Part shown: positions 1-7,893 of the stretch, one piece after another
How positions within the stretch are numbered: position 1 is the stretch's first letter
Layout: each line of letters begins with the position of its first letter
NCBI GenBank assembly: GCA_964462515.1
Contig: CAYWXK010000007.1
Coordinates: 41,590-105,589, forward strand
Length of the DNA: 64,000 nt
Reading direction: 5' to 3'
DNA from: CAYWXK01 sp964462515
GTDB lineage: Bacteria > Planctomycetota > Phycisphaerae > Sedimentisphaerales > Anaerobacaceae
Notes under the pieces: generated by a model
Seen by the model: only the letters and a program-made list of their open reading frames with translations
What the model was told of the DNA's origin: nothing
The model's database searches: none
Program-made: the position numbers and the translations under genes

Positions 1-4
1 TCTT

Positions 5-27
5 CACGGGCTGGAAGCCCGTGCCAC
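5..27. repeat. Short dispersed palindromic repeat, copy 1
   Basis: A hairpin-forming 23-base unit (arms CACGGGCT and AGCCCGTG around GGA, then CCAC) lies at the left edge. The identical unit occurs at 56169-56191, also between genes. It is one of several dispersed repeat families in the window. Confidence 0.7.
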
Positions 28-137
28 GTCGTGTGAAAATAATCTACCTACAAAGATGAATCACACTCTTGTAAATCCTCATCGCAATAGTTATATTTTC
101 ACCTGTTGTTCGTAACGAAAAATAAAGGAAGCAAAAA

Positions 138-938
138 ATGAAAAATAAACTCGTAGTTGTGGGTGCAGCCGGCCGAATGGGCAGCCGAATCATCGCATTA
201 GCAGCCGAATCCGGCCAGTTCGATATTCTTGCTGCGGTAGAAAGAGCCGACCACCCTGACATCGGCAAAGATGCTGGTGTTGTCGCAGCCGCCGGGCTGC
301 TTAATATAAAATTGGCTGGAACATATCCTGAAACAGGAGCCGATGTAGCGATAGATTTTTCGCAGCCGAATGCAACCATAAAAACAGTTGACTGGTGCCT
401 TAAAAATAAAATTGCTCTCGTGGCAGGCACAACAGGCTTGAATGACCAGCAGCGAGAAAAGATAAAAGCCGCCTCTGCAAAAATTCCTGTTCTCTATGCA
501 ACCAATATGAGCGTGGGAATGAACGTGCTATTTAACCTGGCCGGCAAAGTCGCAGCGATGTTAGGCGACCAATACGATATAGAGATAATCGAACAGCACC
601 ACCGCTTCAAAAAAGACTCACCAAGCGGCAGCGCCCTTACTTTAGCAGAAAATATCTGCAAAGCGACCGGCAGAGACTTCCCCAGCTCCATCACTTACGG
701 CAGGTCCGGCAAAGACGCCCTGCGGCAAAAAGGTGCTATCGGCATCCACGCAATTCGCGCCGGCGACATCGTGGGTGTTCATTCGGTAATCTTTGGCACG
801 CTCGGCGAAACAGTTACTCTAAATCACACCGCCCACAGCCGGGACACCTTTGCCCGCGGCGCACTTCGAGCCGCAAACTGGCTTGTTAGGAAAAAACCCG
901 CCCTTTATTCAATGGCCGATGTGCTGGGGCTAACCTGA
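138..938 (+). CDS. dapB: 4-hydroxy-tetrahydrodipicolinate reductase
   Basis: DapB reduces hydroxy-tetrahydrodipicolinate with NAD(P)H in the diaminopimelate/lysine pathway, which feeds peptidoglycan synthesis in the cytoplasm. The 266-residue length is normal for the family. The N-terminal Rossmann fold shows GAAGRMGSRI at about residues 9-18. The FAGTTG-like segment (VAGTTGL, about 95-101) and the catalytic stretch EQHHRFKKDSPSGSAL (about 152-167, with the paired His and the Lys and PSG of the active site) are intact. A GGAAG ribosome binding site lies 7-8 bases before the ATG. No other lysine-pathway gene is adjacent. A dispersed AT-rich repeat follows the stop, so it is probably transcribed alone or with an upstream gene outside the window. 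Confidence 0.96.
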   Translation: MKNKLVVVGAAGRMGSRIIALAAESGQFDILAAVERADHPDIGKDAGVVAAAGLLNIKLAGTYPETGADVAIDFSQPNATIKTVDWCLKNKIALVAGTTGLNDQQREKIKAASAKIPVLYATNMSVGMNVLFNLAGKVAAMLGDQYDIEIIEQHHRFKKDSPSGSALTLAENICKATGRDFPSSITYGRSGKDALRQKGAIGIHAIRAGDIVGVHSVIFGTLGETVTLNHTAHSRDTFARGALRAANWLVRKKPALYSMADVLGLT

Positions 939-1020
939 AAACTTAAAGCTTAAAGTGCAAATCTAAAAACTGATGAATTCCACAGTTTTACACTTTCAAA
1001 TTTAGACTTTCAGCTTCCCT
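939..1020. repeat. AT-rich imperfect inverted repeat between dapB and the next gene
   Basis: The spacer holds an imperfect inverted repeat (AAGCTTAAAGTG ... CACTTTCAAATTTAGAC ... CAGCTT) centred on GATGAATTCCAC. The same core recurs in altered form near 46994 and 56022. It separates two convergent genes and could act as a weak bidirectional terminator, but no clear U-tract is seen. Confidence 0.45.
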
Positions 1021-1023
1021 TTC

Positions 1024-2874
1024 TTAATGTTCCTCCAGCCAATGAAATGCAATAATAGCAAAGTCTTTGAAATTCACGATGCAGTCACCGTTTATATCGC
1101 CGGCGACAATGGTTTCGCAAGGCGGCTCGCCAAAGTATGATTTGCTCGCCTCGCTTGTGCCGCCATAAGCTCCCATATTGATAATCCCGCCATTTGGAAA
1201 CGGCTCTAAACCGATAGGACTTGCAGGGTCTCCTGCATCAATGCACAAACTCGTCACCTCGTCCTTCGTCCATCGTCCCTCGTTTGCATCCCATCTGCCT
1301 GCCTGAGATTTCAAATGATAATCGCCATCAACCCAGAAGTCGTCATTTACGTCGCTTGGTGTTCCATTGTGGTCCCAATAGCCCGACTGAGCAAAACATG
1401 GGTCAACATTAATGTTACCTTTGCCCCAGTTGAGCGTACTGTTGACGTCCACAAATACTCCTTGTGGCCCACCTTCGATGTCGCTGTAGCTGAGGGTCGT
1501 TGTTGTCGTAACTAAATCCCCATGATCCTCCCAATAACTACGTAAGGCAACTTCATGCCCGTGTGTAGCCGTGTTACCCCACATAATGCAGTTTGTGAGT
1601 ATTGGACTGCTGTAAGCGGAGCTACACATCCCACCACCCAGGATGGTGGCTGAGTTACCGCTGAAGGTGCAGTTGGTCAGTGTGGGGCTGCAGAAACCGT
1701 TGTCCATCCCACCACCACAATCCGCAGAGTTGGCGATAAAGGTGCATCCGGTGGAAGTCAGGCTACTGTCGCAGTTACTCACGCCTCCTCCGGCGCCTAC
1801 AGCCTTGTTTCTGATAAACGTGCAGTTAGTCAGTGTCGGGCTTCCGCCAAAGTTGAACATGCCGCCGCCAGACCAAAATGTGGAGTTGCCGCTGAATGTG
1901 CAGTTTGTGAGCTTCGGGCTGCTATTGAAATTGTCCATTCCGCCGCCAGCGGCATCGTTCCAATTCCCACTAAACGTGCAGTTGGTCAGCGTCGGGCTGC
2001 AGTCCCAGTTGTACATTCCTCCTCCACCTTGGCCCGACCAGTTCTGGTTGAGCACACAGTTAGTCAGAATCGAGTCGCTGTTGAACTCGTTACACATTCC
2101 GCCGCCCATGTATTCAACTGAGTTACAGATAAAGGCGCAGTTAGTAAGGATTGGGCTACTGTGGTCGCAGTGCATCCCGCCGCCATTGAATGCAGAGTTC
2201 CAGATGAGCGTCAGGTTGTTCAGAGTTGGGCTGGAAGCGTTGTTGTAAATCCCCCCGCCTTCGGTTTGATGAGCTTCCCATAACCCATCGGCATTGCCAC
2301 CTGTGACGGTGAACCCATCGAGAACAGATGTTGGGTCGGCGTGATGGCTTGTCACCACGTTATAGCTGTTTTCGGCCCGGGTAGGCTCGGTCAGTAAATC
2401 ACACGGGTCATTTACATCGACGTCGTTGCCATCAAGGTCGCCGCTGAGGATTGTTTTGTATAGGTCGATATTCCGATTATTAGGGTCCGGCTGGCCGAGG
2501 CCTGCATAGCCGCCGTTGACAGTAACGCCATTTTTGAGTTGGAACGTGGCCTTTCTGTCACCTGGTGTAACTCCCACTCCTTGGTCGGTTTTGTAGATTC
2601 CCTCCGCTATCCGGATTTCGACCGGCTTTGGCAAAGAATTGGCATCGGCTAAGGCATCCTGGAGGTAGTTGTAGGCATCGGCCCAGCTTGAGCCATTATT
2701 CAAGCCATTGGCATCGTCATCGACGTAAATGATTTTTCCTGCTGCGATTGCAGGGGCTGCAAAGACAAATATCAGAATTATAGAAGACCATGTGTGCAGC
2801 AGTGGCAGACGCCACGCCGTGTGCCAGTATCCTACTGTGGTCAGCAAGGTTACAAAATTTTTTCTGCCGCTCAT
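1024..2874 (-). CDS. Secreted right-handed parallel beta-helix protein with C-terminal dockerin-like domain
   Basis: The protein has an N-terminal hydrophobic export signal (about residues 27-45 from this start, ending AAPAIAA) and then the planctomycete-typical IYVDDDANG segment. A long run of degenerate repeats follows, of the type LTNCTFSGNSA..GGGM (about nine copies, residues 190-440), the hallmark of POMP/right-handed beta-helix surface proteins. The last 25 residues contain GDINGDCIVNFKDFAIIAFHWL, a calcium-binding dockerin/EF-hand-like tail that usually anchors or assembles exported proteins in this group. The start at 2874 is preferred over an upstream ATG at 2919 because GGAAAGGAAGG precedes it closely. 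The specific ligand or substrate is unknown. A damaged paralogue of its C-terminus lies at 62972-63555. Confidence 0.78.
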   Translation of the reverse strand: MSGRKNFVTLLTTVGYWHTAWRLPLLHTWSSIILIFVFAAPAIAAGKIIYVDDDANGLNNGSSWADAYNYLQDALADANSLPKPVEIRIAEGIYKTDQGVGVTPGDRKATFQLKNGVTVNGGYAGLGQPDPNNRNIDLYKTILSGDLDGNDVDVNDPCDLLTEPTRAENSYNVVTSHHADPTSVLDGFTVTGGNADGLWEAHQTEGGGIYNNASSPTLNNLTLIWNSAFNGGGMHCDHSSPILTNCAFICNSVEYMGGGMCNEFNSDSILTNCVLNQNWSGQGGGGMYNWDCSPTLTNCTFSGNWNDAAGGGMDNFNSSPKLTNCTFSGNSTFWSGGGMFNFGGSPTLTNCTFIRNKAVGAGGGVSNCDSSLTSTGCTFIANSADCGGGMDNGFCSPTLTNCTFSGNSATILGGGMCSSAYSSPILTNCIMWGNTATHGHEVALRSYWEDHGDLVTTTTTLSYSDIEGGPQGVFVDVNSTLNWGKGNINVDPCFAQSGYWDHNGTPSDVNDDFWVDGDYHLKSQAGRWDANEGRWTKDEVTSLCIDAGDPASPIGLEPFPNGGIINMGAYGGTSEASKSYFGEPPCETIVAGDINGDCIVNFKDFAIIAFHWLEEH

Positions 2875-3047
2875 TTTCCACCTTCCTTTCCTTTTGTTCA
2901 GGAAAAGATAAACCACCATTTACGGAACAACCGTAACCTGAAACAATAGGCTTGCATCACCGCGTTTATTTATATCAAGTGTAGCCAATTGAAAAAGAAA
3001 TGTCAAGAAAATTATAAGACTAAAGTGCAGATTTGCTTGAAAATAAA

Positions 3048-3147
3048 TGCCGCCTTTTTGCCACAAAGGCACCAAGACACTAACATTTTTTGTTATCTTT
3101 TTTTATCTTCGCGCCTTTGTGCCTTCGTGCCTTCGTGGCTGTCAAAT
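3048..3147. repeat. Dispersed palindromic repeat overlapping the kbl 3' end
   Basis: Two arms of the form CCACAAAGGCACCAAGAC and GCGCCTTTGTGCCTTCGTG face each other across a T-rich centre. A related copy is at 33836-33905. The left-hand part lies inside the kbl reading frame and encodes its last twenty residues. Confidence 0.7.
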
Positions 3148-4318
3148 CCTCTTTGACCTCGCCGATTTTCTCGATGGCAAAGTCCAAATCCTCTCTGGTA
3201 TGGGCTGCCGATATTTGTATGCGAATCCGCGCAGCATCCTTGGGAACCACAGGATAAGAAAAACCTATGACGTAAACGCCTTTTTCGAGAAGCTTATCTG
3301 CCATTTGTTGGGCCAGGGCTGCATCGCCCAGCATAATCGGCACAATCGGATGTTCACCAGAGATAACATTCAAGCCTATCCTGCCGATTTGCTCTCTGAA
3401 ATATCGGGTATTGTCCATCAGCTTGTCGCGCAAAGCGGTGGACTTAGACAATATGTCCAGCACTTTTATGGAGGCAGCGACAATAGCGGGTGCAAGTGTG
3501 TTTGAAAAAAGATACGGACGAGAACGCTGACGCAGAAGCTCGATGATTTCTTTTCGTCCGCTGGTATAACCACCGCTTGCGCCGCCCAGTGCCTTGCCGA
3601 GAGTCCCGGTAATAATATCCACGCGGTCCATAACCGAATGATGCTCAGGTGAACCCCTGCCGCGTCTGCCCAAAACACCTACGCCGTGCGAATCATCTAC
3701 CATTACCATCGCATCGTATTTCTCTGCAAGCTCGCAGATATTGTCGAGCCTGGCAATTTTCCCATCCATTGAGAAAACGCCGTCCGTTGCAATCAGACGG
3801 AATCTTGCAGATTTGGCCTGCTGGAGTCTATCCTCCAGCTCTTCCATATCAGAGTTTTCAAAAACCAGCCTTTGAGCCTTGCACAGCCGTATGCCGTCGA
3901 TAACGCTGGCGTGGTTTAGACGGTCGCTTATGACAGCATCTTCGGCGGCAAGTAAGGTTTCAAACAAACCCGTGTTAGCATCGAAGCAGGAGCAATAAAG
4001 TATGGTATCCTCGGTTCCCAGAAACTCGGATATTTTATTTTCCAGTTGCTTATGGATTTCCTGGGTTCCACAGATAAATCGAACAGAAGCTAAGCCATAT
4101 CCCCATCTGTCATAGCTATCTTTGGCTGCCTTAATTACCTCAGGATGATTGGCCAGTCCAAGATAGTTGTTTGCACACAGATTCAGAACCTTTTGTCCGC
4201 CTTGCACTTTTATATTTGCACCCTGCCCACTTTCAATTATCCGTTCTGATTTGTAAGTGCCTGCCTGCGCCATATCGCTCAGCTCTTTGGTTATATGAGC
4301 TTTTATTGTCCCAAGCAT
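3080..4318 (-). CDS. kbl: Glycine C-acetyltransferase (2-amino-3-ketobutyrate CoA ligase)
   Basis: This PLP-dependent alpha-oxoamine synthase cleaves 2-amino-3-ketobutyrate with CoA to glycine and acetyl-CoA, the second step of threonine catabolism. Family signatures are present: NNYLGLANHP (about 51-60), DDSHGVGVLGRRGRG (about 206-220, PLP Asp and substrate His) and TGTLGKALGGASGGY (about 237-251, containing the Schiff-base Lys). It follows tdh by 39 bases on the same strand, so the two form an operon in pathway order. AGGAG precedes the ATG. The core ends near residue 392. The remaining 20 residues, rich in Lys and Arg (TATKARRHKGAK...), are encoded by a dispersed palindromic repeat and are unlikely to be part of the ancestral enzyme. 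Confidence 0.95.
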   Translation of the reverse strand: MLGTIKAHITKELSDMAQAGTYKSERIIESGQGANIKVQGGQKVLNLCANNYLGLANHPEVIKAAKDSYDRWGYGLASVRFICGTQEIHKQLENKISEFLGTEDTILYCSCFDANTGLFETLLAAEDAVISDRLNHASVIDGIRLCKAQRLVFENSDMEELEDRLQQAKSARFRLIATDGVFSMDGKIARLDNICELAEKYDAMVMVDDSHGVGVLGRRGRGSPEHHSVMDRVDIITGTLGKALGGASGGYTSGRKEIIELLRQRSRPYLFSNTLAPAIVAASIKVLDILSKSTALRDKLMDNTRYFREQIGRIGLNVISGEHPIVPIMLGDAALAQQMADKLLEKGVYVIGFSYPVVPKDAARIRIQISAAHTREDLDFAIEKIGEVKEDLTATKARRHKGAKIKKDNKKC

Positions 4319-4357
4319 AAAACTCGCTCCTGATATTTGTCTTATCCAAAAGACAAT

Positions 4358-5383
4358 CTAACCTGTCCAGTCGAGGATTACTTTGCCCGACTGTCCTGAC
4401 CGCATCACCTCAAATCCCTTCATATATTCAGTCCAATGGAAGTGATGAGTAATCAGAGGCGAAATATCCACGCCACATTGAATCAGCATTGTTACCTTAT
4501 ACCATGATTCATACATCTGGCGCCCATAAATTCCTTTAATGGTAAGGCCGTTGAAGACCACATAATCCCAATCAATCGCCATTTGAGGCAGGATTCCAAG
4601 CAGAGCAATTTTGCCGCCGTGACACATATTGGTCAACATATCTCTAAATGCTTCGGGACTGCCTGACATCTCCAGCCCTACGTCAAAGCCTTCCTTCATT
4701 CCAAGCTCTTTGACCACATCTGGAATTTTCTCGTGCCTCACATCAACGGTCCTCGTTGCCCCCATTTTCTTTGCCAATTCCAGGCGATAAGGATTCACAT
4801 CTGTAATCACAATATGGCGTGCTCCGGCGTGCTTTACAACCGCGACGGCCATACAGCCGATAGGGCCGGCGCCGGTAATCAATATATCCTCACCCACCAA
4901 ATCGAAGCTTAAAGCTGTATGCACGGCGTTACCAAAGGGGTCAAAACAGCTAAGCACATCGGTAGGTATATTAGGGTCGCAATACCATACGTTCGTAACA
5001 GGAATTGCCAGATACTGGGCAAAGGCGCCGTCACGGTTCACACCAATCCCTTTGGGTTCTTTGCAAAGATGCCTTCGGCCTGCAAGGCAGTTCCGGCACC
5101 GACCGCAGACCAGATGACCCTCTCCGCTGACCAGGTCGCCTACTTTGAAATCATGGACATTACCGCCGATTTTCTCGATGACGCCGACAAACTCGTGTCC
5201 AATTATCAAGGGCAATTGGATTGTCCGTTTGGCCCAATCGTCCCACTCAAATATGTGAACATCGGTGCCGCAGATTGAGGTCTTCTGGATTCTAATCAAA
5301 ACATCATTTACGCTGATTTGAGGGACAGGAACATCTTCCAGCGATATACCTATCGTCGCCTTTTTTTTGACCAGAGCCTTCAT
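4358..5383 (-). CDS. tdh: L-threonine 3-dehydrogenase
   Basis: This zinc-dependent medium-chain dehydrogenase oxidises threonine to 2-amino-3-ketobutyrate with NAD+, supplying Kbl downstream. Its 341 residues match the family length. The catalytic zinc Cys is at residue 38 in SICGTDVHIFEWDDW, which is diagnostic for Tdh. GHEFVG carries the next ligand. The structural zinc lobe has four cysteines in CGRCRNCLAGRRHLC. The NAD-binding glycine motif is GAGPIGCMA (about 171-179). GAGGGG lies before the ATG. It is the first gene of the tdh-kbl operon. Confidence 0.95.
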   Translation of the reverse strand: MKALVKKKATIGISLEDVPVPQISVNDVLIRIQKTSICGTDVHIFEWDDWAKRTIQLPLIIGHEFVGVIEKIGGNVHDFKVGDLVSGEGHLVCGRCRNCLAGRRHLCKEPKGIGVNRDGAFAQYLAIPVTNVWYCDPNIPTDVLSCFDPFGNAVHTALSFDLVGEDILITGAGPIGCMAVAVVKHAGARHIVITDVNPYRLELAKKMGATRTVDVRHEKIPDVVKELGMKEGFDVGLEMSGSPEAFRDMLTNMCHGGKIALLGILPQMAIDWDYVVFNGLTIKGIYGRQMYESWYKVTMLIQCGVDISPLITHHFHWTEYMKGFEVMRSGQSGKVILDWTG

Positions 5384-5501
5384 TATTCTTTACCCCTCAT
5401 TCAACAAGAACGCTGCGCGTGCGGTAACCAATTCAATGCCGTCCACCGCCTGCAGAAAGAGACAGATATGCCCTTAGATTGGAGATAAGATTCAGGCAAC
5501 C

Positions 5502-5642
5502 CTATCTTTTTTTACGGCGTTTGGCTTCGGCTCTGAAGCGGCGGCGCCTGCTAAGAATCTTGCGCCCGTCCTTGGTTCTCATTCGTGCCCGGAAACCGGA
5601 CTTTCGTAACTTCTTAATCTTACTTTTACGATGGTTTTCCAT
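5502..5642 (-). CDS. rpmH: 50S ribosomal protein bL34
   Basis: A 46-codon frame reads MENHRKSKIKKLRKSGF followed by RARMRTKDGRKILSRRRR and a basic tail. The GFRARMxTKxGRKxLxRRR core is the bL34 signature, and length and charge match the family. It binds 23S rRNA in the large subunit. In many bacteria rpmH sits beside dnaA and is followed by rnpA. Here the downstream neighbour is tdh, no rnpA frame is visible in the 118-base gap, and the candidate origin is 22 kb away. The Shine-Dalgarno is weak (AGAGCAG, about 9 bases upstream). Confidence 0.88.
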   Translation of the reverse strand: MENHRKSKIKKLRKSGFRARMRTKDGRKILSRRRRFRAEAKRRKKR

Positions 5643-6021
5643 AAGTATCTACTGCTCTATTACCCTTGATTTGGGGTTTTGTCATTTGACGAGTAACAAA
5701 CCCCTACTTCAATAAAAAACTTTGCTTACTTACCATATCTTATAATCTTTTCCTAAGCTTATTGCACAAAGAATCCCGATATACCGGGATCCGATTTTGG
5801 TTTACAGCAGGCAATGTCCGTCTAACTCCCTTAATTACAAGCTCCTACGGAAATCTGCGAGACCGTTCTAATCCTTTTATTTCCTGTGAAAATTTTTTAA
5901 AAACTTCTTTTTTCCTATTGACTGCGCACTACCCCCAGCGTAGAATAAAATAAGCATTTCAAGTGAAAATAACACCGAGAGAAAAAACCGATTGGGTCGG
6001 CTGTTATTATGGAGGTAAAAA
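5643..6021. other. Divergent intergenic region between rpmH and the TPR operon
   Basis: The 379 bases hold no credible gene. They must contain the rpmH promoter (minus strand; TATAAG near 5740-5745 read on the minus strand is a possible -10) and the leader of the TPR operon. A small perfect stem, ATCCCG/CGGGAT, is at about 5772-5789. The strong GGAGG for the TPR gene is at 6011-6015. Confidence 0.4.
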
Positions 6022-7893
6022 ATGCGCGGCAAAATTCTTTTCATTTCGTCAGTTACTCTGCTATTTTTGACAATACAACACCCAGCTTTGGCAGACACGT
6101 CGGGCCAACTCAAACAAGCAGAGACCTATCAAAACAATCGACAATATGAACAGGCGGAGGCAATTTACAAGCAAATCGTAACGGCTTTCCCGGACACTAA
6201 CGAAGCCCTTGAAGCACAAAAGCAGCTTACATTTATTTATATTGCTACCAACAGCCAGCAACAGTCGGACGCAGCTTATCAACAATTGCTTGTAAATTTT
6301 GCCGGGCGTAAAGATATAGCACAGGCTGTCCACGACATAGCGTACCGTTATCGCTGCGCAAATGAACAGAGCAAAGCCAACCAGATTGACCAATATGTGG
6401 TGGAGAACTGCCCTGAGAGCAACTATGCGGTGCTGGCACAAATGGACCTTGCAAAATCGTATGTTAATCTCAGCGACCAAGCTTCTGCTGATGCTGCCTT
6501 TGATAAATTACTTACCAAATATTCTGGGCACTCCCTTATTGCAAGAGCGGTTCACGATGTAGCACAGCAGTATCGCGGAATACGAAAATATGATAAGGCA
6601 AACGAGCTTTATCAATACGTTATAGATAATTGGCCCAAGGCCGAGCACGCATTGTGGGCACAAGCTGACCTGATAAAGTCATATCTTGCGGATGGTAATG
6701 ACACTTCTGCTGAAATCGCGGTTGAGAAATTGCTTACCAATTTTAATGATAATCCTCTTACAGCAAGGGCCGTTTGGGACACAGGACAGTATTATCGGGA
6801 TTTGAAGAAATACGAAATGGCGAATAAGTTTTATCAGCACGTGGTACAGAGTTGGCCTAAGGCCGAGCATGCACTGTGGGCACAGGCAGACCTGATAAAA
6901 TCGTATCTTGCACTTGGCGATGACGCTGGCGCTGAAGCTGCGGTTGAGAAATTGCTTGCCAATTTTAACGGTAATCCTCTTATAGCAAGGGCGGTCTGGG
7001 ACACGGGGCAGTACTATCGGGAGTTAAAGAAATATGAAATGGCCAACAAGCTTTATCAACATGTGGTAAAGACCTCGCCTGAGTCCGAGCACGCTCTGTG
7101 GGCGCAGGCGGACTTAATAAAGTCATATCTTGCCCTCGGAGACGACCCCAATGCTCAAGCTGCCGTTGATAAATTGCTTACCAATTTTAATAACAATCCA
7201 CTTATAGCAAGAGCTATTCACGACACTGCCTGGGAGTATCGCAAGCTGGGAAACTATGGCCGGGCTAACGAGCTTGACCAATACGTTATAGACCACTGGT
7301 CAGCAGATGTGCAGGTGATGTGGGCAAAAATGGATATGGCAAAGACAGATATTCTTCTTGGAAATGACGCCGCTGCTGAGAAAACGATTGATATCTTAAT
7401 TGCCGATTTTAATGAGTGTCCGGAATTGCCAACTGCGATATTTATGCTGGGCGAGGAATATTACACCAAGGCCTTTCGCTATGATGAAGGTCTGAATGAG
7501 AAAGCCAAAGAGCATTTCCGAAAAGCCATAGCCATATCGGACAGAATAATAACAGAATTACCGGAATCCTCTTTTACGCCGCAGGCTTACATCCTATTGG
7601 GGGAGTGCTATCGCCGCCTCGACCAGCACCAAGATGCATTAGAGTGCTACCAAAAGGTGGTCAGTGATTGGCCTGACGGTGAGTACGCTTGGTACGCATA
7701 CCTTCTAATTGGCTGCATTTACGAGCAATTACGAGATAGTGGCGTTATTGAAGGACCTCTGGCATATACTCAGATAAAAGCTGCTTACGAGCGAATCCTT
7801 CAGGACTTTCCGGACTGCCCGGCAGTGAGGGCCGCCAGTAACTGGCTTAACTATTATGTGAAACCAAGTCAAGGAGGGCAAAAAAATGAATAA
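6022..7893 (+). CDS. Exported TPR-repeat protein, first gene of a three-gene operon
   Basis: Function is not recognised. The first 25 residues form a Sec signal (KILFISSVTLLFLTIQHPALA). The rest is tandem helical repeats of the tetratricopeptide/YbgF-like type, e.g. AEAIYKQIVTAFPDT and ANELYQYVIDNWPK. Three consecutive 74-residue (222-base) units at 6640-6861, 6862-7083 and 7084-7305 are nearly identical in protein and very similar in DNA, indicating recent internal duplication. Such solenoids normally hold protein partners in the periplasm or at the outer membrane. GGAGGT precedes the ATG. Its stop codon overlaps the start of the next gene by 8 bases, so the two are translationally coupled. 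Confidence 0.85.
   Translation: MRGKILFISSVTLLFLTIQHPALADTSGQLKQAETYQNNRQYEQAEAIYKQIVTAFPDTNEALEAQKQLTFIYIATNSQQQSDAAYQQLLVNFAGRKDIAQAVHDIAYRYRCANEQSKANQIDQYVVENCPESNYAVLAQMDLAKSYVNLSDQASADAAFDKLLTKYSGHSLIARAVHDVAQQYRGIRKYDKANELYQYVIDNWPKAEHALWAQADLIKSYLADGNDTSAEIAVEKLLTNFNDNPLTARAVWDTGQYYRDLKKYEMANKFYQHVVQSWPKAEHALWAQADLIKSYLALGDDAGAEAAVEKLLANFNGNPLIARAVWDTGQYYRELKKYEMANKLYQHVVKTSPESEHALWAQADLIKSYLALGDDPNAQAAVDKLLTNFNNNPLIARAIHDTAWEYRKLGNYGRANELDQYVIDHWSADVQVMWAKMDMAKTDILLGNDAAAEKTIDILIADFNECPELPTAIFMLGEEYYTKAFRYDEGLNEKAKEHFRKAIAISDRIITELPESSFTPQAYILLGECYRRLDQHQDALECYQKVVSDWPDGEYAWYAYLLIGCIYEQLRDSGVIEGPLAYTQIKAAYERILQDFPDCPAVRAASNWLNYYVKPSQGGQKNE
6640..7305 (+). repeat. Three tandem 222-base in-frame repeats
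   Basis: Units start at 6640, 6862 and 7084, each opening with a CCGAGCA(C/T)GC...GTGGGC(A/G)CA(A/G)GC segment. Each encodes 74 residues (two TPR-like helical hairpin sets). The units preserve frame exactly. Confidence 0.85.

Noticed and set aside
1643..2248. 201-codon plus-strand frame with PPP-rich repeats
   Set aside because: It is the antisense shadow of the beta-helix repeats at 1024-2874; periodicity comes from the repeats on the other strand, and no start signal or family is seen.
5384..5501. Search for rnpA after rpmH
   Set aside because: The 118-base gap holds no frame with the RnpA RNR-type pattern, and there is no space for a gene of about 110 codons.
6640..7305. Regular 222-base repeats considered as a non-coding satellite
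   Set aside because: The period is divisible by three, the frame is open throughout and the units encode TPR-like helices.
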